From contig NC_135225.1 of the NCBI RefSeq assembly GCF_052324685.1, forward strand, positions 5,036,129-5,100,128: DNA of 64,000 bases, in the 5' to 3' direction. The translations under genes and the position numbers were made by a program. Shown piece by piece: positions 1 through 15,000 of the stretch (positions within the stretch are counted from its first letter, which is position 1; every line of letters begins with the position of its first letter). The stretch comes from Brachyhypopomus gauderio (lineage: Eukaryota > Chordata > Actinopteri > Gymnotiformes > Hypopomidae). Under the pieces are notes generated by a model. It was not told where the DNA came from and did not search any database. It saw only the letters and a list, made by a program, of their open reading frames with translations.

Positions 1-1201
<1,201 letters not shown>

Positions 1202-1901
1202 CTGAAAAGTAGCACAAAACACCTGTTGATATTTAATTAAACTGTCTTTGTTTAACGTTTGTCCAAAAAAGGAAAAAAAAACACCTGATCTGCCTAGTTG
1301 TAAGTTTTTTTTTCTTCTTCACGTGCACATCATATTTCTACATCATTTGTAGCTTACATTATATTAGTAAATGTAAAGTCAGGCAAGCGTAAATATCAAG
1401 GCATTCATAAAAAAAAACACACGAGAAGCAGTCTTTATACCAACATCCTTTCATAGACTCCCTGTCAAAAACGTATTTGTTAAAAAAAGAAAGAGAGAAA
1501 ACAGAAAAACATCATGCATGCATCCCAGCTGGAGTCAATATTAGTAACAAAAACACCTCACATCATAACTGTCCCAAACACATTTGAAATAACTGGCTGC
1601 AGCCGCAAACACATCCTGTACCTGTCCCTTTACCTGTCCCCGTAGGGGACGCCAGAAGATATAAGAAGCTCCAGTAAGTGAAAGTGCCAAACCAATAAAA
1701 CAAACTATCTAATAAAGTACTGGCACACGTAGTCTTAGCCAAAATAAAAGCCAAATAACCCCAAGTGTCTGAAACATCAAACCCCACCTTAACAAATCAC
1801 ACTGCTACATGAGATCTTCTTTTTCTTTTTCTTTTTTCTTTCTTTTTTTAAAGAATGAGTCAGATATTCTGAGGTGAAATTAGAGGCAATCGTTCACTTA
1901 C

Positions 1902-2060
1902 CTGGCTGCCAAACTGGAGTCCCATCAGTCCCTGATCTGGGGAAAGTGAAGGAGAGAGTGTGCACCAGTGAGGTTAGGTCCTCACACACCCTCCCCTCCC
2001 CTCCCTCCTCCTCCTCTCCATCACTCTTCATCCCTCCCGCACATCCACCCCCTCGAGCTA
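1902..2060 (-). other. loxl4: Probable 5' leader exon and promoter-side region of loxl4
   Basis: On the minus strand a consensus donor (CAG|GTAAGTG) ends an exon at 1,902. A purine-rich tract lies upstream to about 2,060, and a CCCCAG that could be an acceptor sits near 1,937, so this may be the first exon or a short internal leader exon. An ATG within it is in frame with the acceptor at 1,201 and would add 15 residues before the signal peptide. The 3' limit is supported by the donor; the 5' limit is a guess. Confidence 0.4.
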
Positions 2061-3976
2061 CATGTTTAGTTTAATCCACTATGCAGGTTTATTACCACAT
2101 AAGTCAGCATCACACAAATAATGAGAGAAATCAGGTATTTTGTATACCTTAAAAATCAGTTTAATCCTTTGACTGCCATCCACTAATTCAAACATTTAAA
2201 TACATTTTTGAGATTGTAAGCTTTTGTGCAAGTTCTACCACTGCACACATTTTAAATATGCATTACATTTCTCATACGGTATGATCTCAGCATCTCTAAA
2301 ATGCCATTCTGATTGGTTAATGCTTGTTAAGGTGTCATTTTCTGAGACTTGTAATCCCAGTGGTTTTAGGGTGTGAATAGTTTGTCATTAAATTCCAGTT
2401 CAACTTTACAACCAGCAATACCACAAGTCCTTGTCTTTTAACCAAGTTGTTTTTGCAATTTTACCACAGAAAATATGTAAAGAACAGTGCAGCTTCAACT
2501 GTTTGTTTAATAAAACAAATCCCTGGCGAAAAAATGGATAAAAGTTTCCTTTTATTAAACAGGGGCTAGTGTAGGTTTTGTGTTTTTGGTGAACTGCTGA
2601 GCTATTGACTGTGCTCGCTAGCAAGAGACTGAAGCTTCCCCACCACCAGCTGTTTTCCTACATTTGTTTGGTATTTGCACTTACATTGTGCAAACAGGCC
2701 TGGGCTGTATGAGGAACATTTGGGGCTGAATAAGACCCACCGCTGTTGTTCCTAAAGTTTATTTCAGGTTTAAAACCAACCTCAGTGCCAATTTAGAAAG
2801 GTACATGCTCTCAGAATCACACCCAGCCGGCTCACACAAGGTGGGTGCAGTAAGGTCAGCGGTTCTAAATGCCAACTCACAAAGCATTCATGAAATGTAC
2901 AAAAGGAAAAGTGAAATAAATCAACTAATTTGTGAAAACATTCAATTACATGTAATTCAAGTTGTTTTTATACCTCTGAAGGTTTAGGACAATCCATTTA
3001 GCTGTTTGTAAGTCAGGTTTGTGTGACTGAGTGCTTGAGTGAGTATCCCTTCCTTTTGGGTAAACCATGACAGGAAGACGTGCCCATATTTGAGGCCCCT
3101 CATCAGAGAGAGTTTACAGGGTAACTGGGGAAGACTGAGAGCCATAAATAAACATCCAGGCACCTCAGATTAACCCGATACCAAGTGACTACGGCAAATA
3201 CACGTACATTACAGTAAATGAGCATACAGCATACACAAAAACATTCATATCTGATTATAGGATGTGTGCTTTCTTCTGAATAACACAATGTTAGTGTGAC
3301 TAAAAATCTAGCTATGAGAATAGAGAGGACACTCATGATGAAGTGTGCTGGTTTGTGAATGGCCCGGTTGCAGCCAGCTAAGTGTACGTGTGTACATTAG
3401 TGTGAGCAGAGGGCGGGGTAAGCTGGAGCCACAGACTGAGCTCTTAAGAGGCGCTGCTATGGGGCACTACTGCCTCCAACTCTGTAATTACCCGCCGAGG
3501 CCTGGATCTGCCCTTAGCCACAATTTGCGGTGCCATGAAATAAATACACACTCTCCAACAATAAACAACAGCCTTTAAAAATGATGCCACCTCCCCCTGG
3601 TCACCCCCAGCATTGGCTCAAATGCTCTGCAAAGACAGGAATTTCATAACGTAGTTATGGAACCTATAAGAGGTGCTACAGACTTACAGACGTACAGCTG
3701 AAGTGATTCTTTTTCATAGTTTGCTTGCAGTGAAAGACGTTAGACCAGAAGATAACGAGAAAGCATTTTTAGCTTTTGCTGATTCAGCAGGATTTCAGCT
3801 TTACCAGATCTATCGTCCTTTGGTGTTCAGTCTGAGTCTTAATCGACCTCAGCCCGCTGTAGCGTTCAGGTGCACCTGAACACCAGCCGAAGGTCCATGA
3901 GTTCTGAGTGATTCAGGTGTTAGATGTTCAAGAACAATCATTTGAAAGAGCAGATATTATTGACAGATTATTACAC

Positions 3977-4205
3977 TTTTTAACCCACCTGTGCAGTCAG
4001 AACACACACACACACACACACTAGTGATCACTAGGGGGCTGTGGATCACACGTGCCCAGAGCGGTGGGCAGCCCTAGCCCGGCGCCCGGGGAGCAGTTGG
4101 GGTTAGGTGCCTTGCTCAAGGGCACCTCAGTCATGGCCTTAGGTCTGGGAATCGAACCCACGACCCTCCGGTCACAAGACCAGTTCCCTAACCGCCAGGC
4201 CATTT
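3977..4205 (-). mobile_element. tRNA-derived SINE, head and body, minus orientation, without its tail
   Basis: Read on the minus strand this has an A-box-like segment (GGCCTGGCGGTTAGGGAACT), a B-box (GGGTTCGATTCCC), the body ending in ATCACTAG, a (TG)n tract and GCACAGGTGGGTTAAAA. It then breaks off. The full family structure is seen in the copy at 33,203. The missing tail lies in the opposite orientation at 4,371. Confidence 0.85.
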
Positions 4206-4370
4206 CAAACCTCTTCATCACAACATTACAATATATTGTACATACAATACAACATACCATCATTACTGTACATGTATCATTAGGACATACATTAATGTAT
4301 ATTTCAAGGTCATTCTAATTGGTTCAACTTCCTCTTGTATATTTAGTTTTAAGGTCTTTATTTTATTTCA

Positions 4371-4447
4371 TTTTAAAAGCGGAGGACAAATTTCGATTGG
4401 GGTGTAAAAATCACAATTGACAAAATATGGCACATTTACATTTTTAC
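4371..4447 (+). mobile_element. Detached 3' tail of the same SINE family, plus orientation
   Basis: Begins TTTTAAAAGCGGAGGAC and matches the 3' tail of the SINE at 33,465-33,530, including GTGTAAAAATCACAATTGAC and a GGCACATTTACA-like end. It starts exactly where the minus-oriented copy at 3,977 stops, which points to an inversion inside one original insertion. Confidence 0.8.
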
Positions 4448-7400
4448 AAACATAGTGGACCGGATCCGAGGCCAAAACGTCAGGACAAAGAGGAACTGAT
4501 GATTAAGACGTCTCAGAGTCCTTAGGCCCGATTTGTGAAGTCTCAGTGGTGAGATGTCACTTCACTGAGTGAAATATAGACACGATGCATCTTCATGGGA
4601 ACTTAACCCATCAGCTTGGTTTGATCAGCAAAATATAGAGTAGGACTACCCGTAAGCAGATGTAATCAGACAGTCACAGTTGCCTACTGTCCTTATCTAC
4701 TGTTGCTGCTTTTCTTGCAACAACCTGGTCTAATAGTTTCTTTTAAAATATACAAAGGTAAGCTGTAAGGAAATAACCTTTTCATAGAGTAATTACTTTT
4801 AGCATAAGAGTAATACATCTGAAAAGATGTCACGCTGATCATTGTTCGGTATGACACATATACAGTATATAATCAGACTACAAGAGAACCAGAAATGCTT
4901 TTTGTATCATGTTCAACTCACTGACGGACCCCACACGTCTTTAAGTGCAGGATCTCCAGTGCAACTTCACTGCAACTTCCGGACCAACTCCACCTTACAG
5001 TTGCCACTTTGTTATCAATAGCCCTTTTAAAACAATACACCAGGACCACAAACCACTGGCTTCAAGCCATAATAGCAGTGCAGTGGTTTTGCACACATAC
5101 ACTAACACTGTAGGTGGCTTTAACCATTTTCCCAGTTTGAGTGGAAGCAGTCATAGTAGCCCTTTTCCCACACACACACATCCCAGGGGCCATAATGCCG
5201 TTCTTTACGCCAGTGATGAAAAAGGAGGATCTTCTCAACTCCCTCCGGTAAGTGACTGGTAGACACGGATCACCACTTGGTACTTTCTTCCCTGACAGTC
5301 TTAAATTCAGTCTTAAATATGCTCTAAACATTCAGAAATGAAAAGCGCATGTGATGTTTTATTAAAGTAATATGCGATGCTGCAAAAGAAATACGGGAAA
5401 GTGTGCACATCCCATCCAATTATGGGGTCAGGTACAGGACTGAAAACAGGTCTGTACCTTCACAACACTTTCAATTCTATTTCCTGCTGCAATGTTTTGA
5501 CCTTTATCAGGCAAGTCAGCTGTGTAATGCAGTGAACGAGTCATAGAGGTACAAGTAGTATATACAGGTAGTCACGTATTCAGGACCAAAATTAAATAAA
5601 TATACAAATATACTTATCTTAATACTGCAGTCCAATATATATTTTTATATTGTTATAATTGGCAGTAAGTGAAGTGTATTAATATGCCTGCTCATGTTTT
5701 GGACTTTAATGACATCATTACATGTGCCTATAAAACCTGCTCAATGTATTACATGGTTGATTTGCCTGAACAAGACATATTATATGGAAACACCAGTGTG
5801 TGGACATTCTCCTTTTTAATTGTTGTTTGTTAAATTGTGGACTCAGTTAAAACTGAATCCCCACAAAAATAACTTATGACACGTAACTGGATAAAATGGC
5901 AATTTTCCTTTATATGTATCAATACAGATATAAAACGTTATGTGCACATAATCGATTATGTGCTACTAGTTCAAAAGTGCTTTGCTTGCACAACTGGTGA
6001 CGACAATGAAGGACCAAAATGTCCCGTTTCTCTGGAGACACTTTCCCTTTCATGAGTGGATCTTCCCTATATGGACATTACAGCAAAAGACATTTTTACA
6101 TGGGTCAGATTCAGTGTGAATCCACATTAGAATGGAAAAATTGAGCAATCTAACAATTGAAAAAAAATGAACAACCTAAAAAAGGGCTTGATATTTGAAT
6201 CAAGTCAGTCATAGAAGGTAATCAGTTTCTAGGAGGTTCCCAGGTTTTGAAGACTGATGTGACACTGGGGTTATTGGAAAAACAGATACAAAACGGATAC
6301 ACAAGAAACGTCAGTATTTTTATTACAGTGAGCTCTTTGGTAATACAGTGCAGAATACTAGAACACTTGAGGATGGGGAAAAAAACACCTTATGAAATAG
6401 TTTCAAATGGGAAATGGCCAAAGATGAAAAAGACATTAAACCACAAAAATGAGACATTAATTAGATATATAATGCTATTCACAACAGTGGACTCTTCTGT
6501 TGGTACATGAAACATTTTAGCTTAAACAACTCATCTGTCTCTGCACCAAGACTTGAGACCCTAGTGTGAAGTTCCACATAAGGGTGAAGTTCATTTTCTG
6601 CACTGCATTTGTTTTAACGGTGTGGGAAAAAAGTGTTTCACAATAAATGTCCAAAGGGGAGGAAATAAAAAAAAATGCAAGTGTTATGAAATATAATGCC
6701 ATTATTAGATATATTTATATTAAAAAAAAACTTTTATTAGTAGTGGCCTTTCTTAACAGGAACATATTGAGGTTTAAACTGCTTTACTGAGCACCCATAT
6801 TCCTCTCAACAGCAGATGAGTTAAGTGCTTACAACACCACCCGTCATCTCTCTCTCTCTCAGACTCCTTAATGCTGAAAAACACCAATATGAATACATCT
6901 GGACATAGAGGAGGATGTTCTTAAGGAAGGCACCAGGCAAATCCAAAACAAATTAATTTGTTCCCTTTACTACAATATGGGATTTCATTAAGACCTAATG
7001 TGACTTGCCATTCAAATTATACCAAAGTACCTAAATAAAGGTAAAATGTCTGGGTACATTTCACATCACAGAAAATACTGCAGAACTGTCTTTGTTAGTG
7101 TGGCATGTAGTGGTTAAAAGTAAAAACAAACTTGTCTGTTGTGGCACTGTGTAAACCAAGGTTGCAAAACTCCAGTCCTGGGTGGCCACACGGTCATACT
7201 TTAATCTTCCTAACTTACCCAACTCAAGTTATTAGCTAAACGTCCAACTTTCCGAGCTGAACCAATTGTCTCTGATGAGAAAATCAAATCAACACTAGAC
7301 CAGCTCTCACAGACCAGTGCACCAGTCCTGGTGTTAACATTAGTGTTTCTCTGGATGTTCCCCGTTTGGATAGTCCCTCACAAACACGAATGGTATTTCC

Positions 7401-8696
7401 CCCAGCATGACACGGTGAAGTCAGCCCCCCCCCAGGTGACACATTAGTAACCAGGTGCTGTTGTAGACATCTAACTCCATCAGGTACAGAGAGGGGCAGT
7501 GACAGCAGCATCCTGTGCTTCATAGGCATGGAAATGTTAACGCAAACTGAAACGAGTTGAAAAAATTAAATCCAACAAGTATAAAACATAATATTTGAGA
7601 ACATTTACATAACCTCCATTTGGTAAGCTTGATGTCTGATGTAACATGGCAGACATAAGATGTTCAACACAAATGAAATCCTGATTATGACAGTGAGCTG
7701 GGGTTTGTAGTCAGTACCTTTGGGAAATACCTCTGTTACCAAATATCTATTTTAATAACAATACAATGTCTAGCAATACTTACATTCCATAGAGCAGTAT
7801 GTATTGATGTATAAAGTGCAATAATATATGAAACTAAGGAAGAATCAATAACAGAGAACAACTTGGTCCAGTAGACCACATTTCTTTGGCAATTGCTGGC
7901 TTTACCACATTTGACATTGTTCTCCAATAACAAGGAACACGTCAAGGTCCCTCTGAGAAAAGGACAGAACAGAACTCGGCTGTTTCCAGTTGAGCATTAT
8001 GACTTCGTCATAAAGAAAATGAACTAAATCAGATCGACTTACTCGTGAATAAACCTGGAGTGTTTATATATTAAAAACAAAAAACAGCCATAAATATAAA
8101 ATGGTTTGCCCCTTCATTAAAAATCATTACCTCGATTTCAACTCCAAAGACGTGGACAGGGTATTAAATAAAAAAAAATTAAAAAACAAACAAAAACCAC
8201 ACCTCACGTCTTTTAGTGGGTGATCTTAACCGCTCTGTTGTGTTCTCTCCGTCTGCACGATTCCTCTTAAGATTGTTCAGAACATGGGACTGTGGCCTCA
8301 AATACCTCTCAGCAGTATGAAAGGCGCTGGGCGAAGTCAAACGGCGGGCGCAAAAACCTGCGGCTCCTCGTCGGCTTGGCGTAGCTGTTCTGACGGTCCT
8401 GGGCCGACCACAAACCCCAGCAGGCAGTGCGTGTGGTGCAGCCGGGCGGCCCAACACTGCGCCCCACCCAAAAGCTCGCCTCGTCCCAGAAGCTGCACGC
8501 TGTTCCCAAGAATCCCGTCGTTTCCACTCCCCCCACCCCCACCCCTCCCTCCCTCTCTCCCCCCCTCATACGATGAGATGAAGGCCCCGCGGGACGGAGG
8601 TCATCGCCGGACCAGGAGCATCATAGTGAGACAGGACAGGTCCCGTTCCTGGTTAAAGAACCTATGAATAAACAAACAAAAAAAGATGTTTATGAG

Positions 8697-8797
<101 letters not shown>

Positions 8798-8869
8798 GCA
8801 GAAGGACGGAGGGAGAGAGATGGACAGACTTACAGAAACAGGAGAGATGGAGAGCAGGACTGTGCTGCT

Positions 8870-9010
8870 TCAGGGCTGCCACAGTTTCCTGTCTTTGCCG
8901 CGCTGTTCAGGAATGTGTTTGTAGCGACACTTGTCCCCAAAGTGACAGCCAGACGTCCTCCAAAAATAGCACTCGTCTCCATTGACAGGCCCTCTGCGCC
9001 TGGCACTGGA

Positions 9011-9060
<50 letters not shown>

Positions 9061-12000
9061 AAAATGCTCAAAACAACAAAACATAGTATGACTCAAAAAA
9101 ATGGTGCGCTTCGTTACACAGATCCATAGATCCAAAATGATTTCGTGCAAAAGCTCCAGTACCATGCGGCCCCTGTAGCTGGCGGTACGGTGGGAACAGG
9201 AGAGGGTCTCTGGGTGCGGCGGTCTGGATAACGGACCACTAGCCGTGTGTTCTCTACCTCATAGCCCTGTTACATTTAAAAAGAAAAAGGAGGGGGGTGT
9301 AATTTATGCTTACAGGTAATTGAGCTATTGCAGTACTGTTGTGCAATTGAAAATCTGTGGTTATGGCAAAAAAGCTCATCAGAAATTCAATTCATAAAAT
9401 AGTTCCTTCTAAGAATTTAGTATTCGTACTAGTGTGAGGACCATTTAAACATCTCCCTGGTACTCACGTTCAGTTGATCCATTGCCCGTGAGGCCATGTT
9501 GGCGTTCCTGAAGTTCACGAAGGCACAGAAGCGTTCATGGAGCACGCGGATGCTGTCGATCTCTCCATAGCTGGAACAACCACAGGCAACAGGGAGTCGG
9601 CACTGGCCCGAAACAGGAGGAAGGAAAATAAACACGAGGGCCCAACAGCACCCACGGAGACCTGACCCCCCCCCTCACTTTCTGAAAAGGTCTCGCAGGT
9701 GTTTCTCCGTCAGCTCTCTGGTTACATTTCCCACCCAGAGAGAAGGACACGGACTTCTTAGATGGAGAGTGAGAGACAAGAGATAATGAGCAAACTCACT
9801 AGAGACACATGCAATATTCATGCAACACGCACGCAATACAGCAAGAGTAAAACAAACAATGCCAACAGCTTAATTTGGACGAACCCAGGCTGAAGCAGGG
9901 CAGAGTCGGTGCTTGCTGCTGTGGAAAGGAACAATGTTGCTTTTATTTGGTTTAATGAACAAAATCACTAATGCACTACAGTTTCCATTTACCTCCCTGC
10001 TGCCACTAGAAGAGACTAAGACAATATCGCCCTCAAGTGGACAAAAGAACAACTGCAGTTTTCACTTGACTTCATTCTCATTCGCCAGCACACCTTTGGC
10101 AGCAAGAACAGCCTGAACTGTGCTGTATTTCTCCAGAAGCAGCTCACTTTGCTCCTCTTCATATCCCAGATCCTGGTAGAGAAAAGCAAGAGAGAGAGAG
10201 AGAGATTTATCACACTTTTCATTTGGTTATTTCCATAACCAAACAACTACTACTCATTCTGTCTCACCCGAGAGCATAAGAAGGAAAAAAACCATCATAC
10301 GCAACAAACACACTTTTGTTTCAGTACAGTATGCCTAAGATATTCATGGCTTTGTGTAATGCTGGGCCATTTCCTGAAACACTATCCCAAAGACACCCCT
10401 GTGTATGTGGACGAGAAAGACTAACCCATCACTCACCATGAGCTGTAGCACTCTGCAGTAGAAGAGCTCTTTGAGTGCCTCGTCACAGTCTTGATCCAGC
10501 TTCAACACCTGCTCCATGGCCTTCTCAGCCTCACAGTACCTCTAGCAGACCAACGCACGCAGCAAATCCAAAGAGTCAATCGATGACCCTCACCACGGCA
10601 GTCACAAACATGACTGTCCACATCGTGCCTTTGGGGCTTACCTTCAGGCCCATGAGGGCACTTCCTTTACGGTAGTAGCCTTTAGGCCACTCTGGAGCCA
10701 TCTGGATAGATTTTTCAGCATCAGTCAGTGCTTGAGGATACTGATCCAGACAGTAGTAACAGTATGAGCGATTCCCAAAAAACCTGCAAGCCCCCAGAAC
10801 AAAGGGACATTAAAGAAAGATTTGCAGTGTTGTGGCCTGGGCAACAGCAGATCACTCTCGTGTATGCAAGAAACTAGTCCTGACTGATACTGTAAAATCA
10901 TCATCATCATCATCATGATATGAACAAGTGCAATAAACATGTTGCAAAAGATGAACGAATCTGAAACATCACGCACATAGCAGGTGTGAATAAAACGATT
11001 TCTTCCTATTTGAACTATCAGATGAAATATTCACACCTTTTAGCCAATCATATTTAGGCAAATTTATTTCTTTATTCAGTTTAGTCAGCATTTTATTAGT
11101 GTACCTGTTAAAGCAGAACAACATAGGAACTATAAAGCTAATATGCACAATTTAAATATTTGTTCATTTACCACAAGTTATATCATTATCATAGCGTTGA
11201 ACATTGCTATTGAGCATAGCACATTTTCTTCATGTCATGTGAGCCTACAGTCAACTCCGACTTACATGAAATCTCCAACAACTGAACATCCACAACTGTG
11301 CCAGGACCAGTTAATGATAACAGTCCACCTCCAAAATAATCAAGTAAAAAGTGGGTCTTGTAGTCAGAACCTGAGTGCCTTGGTAGAGGCTTGCTGTCAT
11401 ATGCCAAACTATGGGCGGATTTAACCTATAGGTGTACATAATAAAGTAGTGATTTAACCTATAGGTGTACATAATAAAGTAGTGATTGAAGAAGCAGTGT
11501 GTGTGTGTCTATAATAAAGTCAGCAGAGAATTTAAGTAATTAAATTTAAAAAAATGGAAAGAATTTTAATAAGGGTTGGACTGGTACCACAGTGACACCG
11601 TCCTTTCAAAAGGCGAGTCCCATGTCGGAGGGTGAAAGGCGCGGAGACTGTGTAGCCATGGAGGGCAGCTGGTACCTGTAGTCCTTCGGGTCGTATCTGA
11701 TCGCTTCTGTAAACATTAGAACCGCCTGAGCGTACTGGCCCTCCTGTACCAATTTGATCCCTTTTTCTGCAGTGGAAAGTGAACACAAAATCAACAAAAA
11801 GCAAAAAGAAAGCAAAAAGAGAATAGAAAGCAAAAATTACATTTTATGTACATTTTAATAAGTCAGTGTTTAGTGTTTTTAAAATCCCCATATTGAGAGT
11901 TTAACGGTTTTCAATGTATAACTGAAGAAAGCAAACAAAGATTTGTGTGTGCGTGTGTGTGTGTGTAAGAGAACCTGGGCCAGAATTGAATGGTGTGAAC

Positions 12001-15000
12001 TGTAGCTGAATCACCACCCTCTAGCCCCAAGCTCTTCACCCATCCCTGATCATTGACTAGGGGATCATTAGGTACAACTTGTGTGTGTGCGCGGCCGTAA
12101 TTACACACCTGTTAATGAGGCACTTTTAGACACAGAGTCGGATCCACTGACCTGAAACCAAAAACCAACAGAGGGGAGGTGAGAAACCGTGATAGTGGTG
12201 GAGTTCAGCACTGCAGCTCCTATCAGTGGAGCAAGGTCACACTCCCATAGCCTGAAGGCTGACAGTGTGCGGCGGTCCTGATCCGACAGACTGGAAAGAC
12301 CGAGTGCACAGCGAAGAGCTGTGTTGGTTCACCCGCCCTGTCGAGAAAAATAAAACCTCTAATGCATCTAGTTTATTCTTCAGAATTAGTGAAAAGTTGG
12401 GGGGAAAATTATCCAAGTTCAGCTTAAAGTATTTTATTCATTCATATTTCAGATAAGCATAATAGGTCCCGTTTAATTCATCCCGTATGTAGGATAAAAC
12501 ACCCGTGTCTTGCAACGCGCAAACTGGACTAGCAATCCAGGCTAAGCTCCAAAAACTTCATGCACCGTGTTAGCTCTGACAAACACACGCAGGGTTATTT
12601 TTTGACAAGAAATAGCTACTTAAAAGAAACTCCTGAACATGATGGAAAGTTGAGCTGGTCAGTGGCGGAGTCATGTGGAAATGGCATCTCGTGGTTCGAT
12701 GGTATTATACTCCCTGTTATTACAGCCCGGGCTCACTCACCTCCCTGGTTCTGGCCTCGTTCTCTTTGTTCTCTTTGGATTTACGACCTTCTTTGCTCTT
12801 GGCTTTAGGCCTGATGTGACTAACAGCATTGGCAACAAAAGCACTGCTTACATCCCATTCGGGCTCCTGAAGGAGAGAAGATGAATCGTTGCGTCAGGTT
12901 CTTTAAAGCCTGCTCAACCACCTTCCCGACGCAGACTGGCTCCACCCCTGTGCTTCCTAACCACAGGATCTGAAGAGCCACCGTCTGCATTGGCCATCGT
13001 AAGACGCTCAGCCAATCAAACGTGGATGCGTGCAGGGTGAGCGGTACCTCCTCGGCCGACGTCCGCAGCGCGCCTTTGCATCCGGAGGCCAATGGCGTCG
13101 TGTCGCCGCCCTTAGATGGTGGAGCCTCCGCTTTCTTCACCGCCTTCTTTACCTCCACCTGCTGCTCCTGCTCCAACACCACCTCCTCTGCCTCGGACTC
13201 GCTGTCCTCTGACTCGGAGTCGAGCTCACCTCGCTCTCCCCCCTCCTGAGTGCACGGAACGACACGGACATGAGCACAATCTGAGCAGGTTTACTGTACC
13301 TTCATCCCGCACGTCCGACTGGCCTCGTACCTGCTCGTCCTTTTTGACCCGCTCCAGTTTCTTCCGCTCGCGTTGACGCTGCAAACGAAAACAAAAGCTC
13401 ACTCTAGCCGTCCTCACTTTTAATTCACTAATACTAATGTTAGTCAGAGCTCTTCCTCTTGATTTGACACTTATTTTATTTCTTTTTACTTTTATTTCTT
13501 CACAGGGAAGACTTTATATTTGTCTGCATGCGTGTGTGGATTCGGCGAACCTTCCTCTTCGCTCTTCGTCTCTCAGCTCTCCTGCGTGCTTTCTCTTCTT
13601 CACTGAGGCCTTCCTCTCCGCTCAGCACATCCTAAACCACAAACGCACGTTGCTGCTTAGATTCCTTCACGCTAAAAGCAAGTCATCCTGATTTAACTTC
13701 CCCACCCTACAGAACCAATTACGGCTGAACTCGACATGTGAATCGGGGCGTCGCCTGTACCTGGGAGAGCGAGTCCTCTCTGTGGTCAGAAGGGGTGCCC
13801 GTCCCCATCTCCCCTGGCCTCTGTTCACTGGAGCCTACAGAGGCGATGGAGGAAAAGGTAGAAACGAGTCTGGTCAACAGTGACATGCCAGCTAGGAGGA
13901 AAGCCGCGCTGGAGGACTGGAGGACTGTAAGAGGTCATGTGAGCTGATTGAGGGGAAACTCCACTTTCCCAATAGCAGAAGCAGAACTGCTTGGCTTTGC
14001 TGCAGACGTTTACATTTACGGTACTTAGCAGACGCTCTTATCCAGAGCGACTTACACACTAGAGGGTGGTGATTCAGACATGATGAAAGATAATTCTGAG
14101 ATTTCACCAGCTGAAAATCTCAGCTTGTTACACATGTCAGATTTAAAATGTGCAAAAATAAATATATATTTTTGCAAAATAAATGTGGATTCTACACCTT
14201 TAATTTACCTTTTAAAAAAGGACAGAATTTCAGCTGCTAGCTGAAGGAACAAAACTGTGTCCCACTGTTCAGCAAGGCCAAATGAAATAAACGTGAATGT
14301 GATTACACTTCGCTCATGCTGAAGACTGCTTAGCCTTCGTCAGCACCTTGAGATCTGACAAATAAAACGGCCCAGGGCAACCGCGTCTAGTCAATGTTTG
14401 GCACATCCAATAAGACTACACACAAATTAGTGAAGGTGACCTCCCACACCATTGCGTAAGAGCACAGGCCCCGAAACTGCTGTTGCAACACACCAATACC
14501 TCAATCAAGGAGCTTTGAGTTTACAGGGTTAAATGTGACCACAATGTAAACACTGAGCCTTGAGACAAACACGCATTCTGGGCCCAAGAGTGTAGGGCAT
14601 GAGCTTTCCTTCATTTCTCCTGGAGCTCTAAACGAGATACTGTGAGGCTGCACACCATTACAGTTTAAAGAGGTTCACGACAAATGTCATCACAGATCAA
14701 AGATCATCATACACTTAGCAACTGCTCGTTCTTCAAAATTGCCAAATGTTAATTTCACACAGTAGGCTATGCTGTATACACTCCTCATCTCAACGTCCGA
14801 AAAGACCTTTAAAATTATCCAACGAACACTCCTACTACACTGGCTGTAAGGCTCAGTACAAAGCAAAAACTTCATACAAGAAGACAAACTTCATACAAGC
14901 AGTTTTCCACATAGCTATTTTACAAGATGTGTTCATACAAGCATGCTAAACAAGATTCAGCAGGACCTATCCATAAAATCCATATTAATGCCACCTACTG

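Larger units (their letters stand above)
2061..7999. other. Intergenic interval between loxl4 and the TTC31-like gene
   Basis: AT-rich sequence between the 5' side of loxl4 and the 3' side of the upstream gene. Apart from the split SINE near 4 kb I recognise no gene, RNA or transposon. Short open frames here have no domain signatures and no convincing splice sites. Confidence 0.5.
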
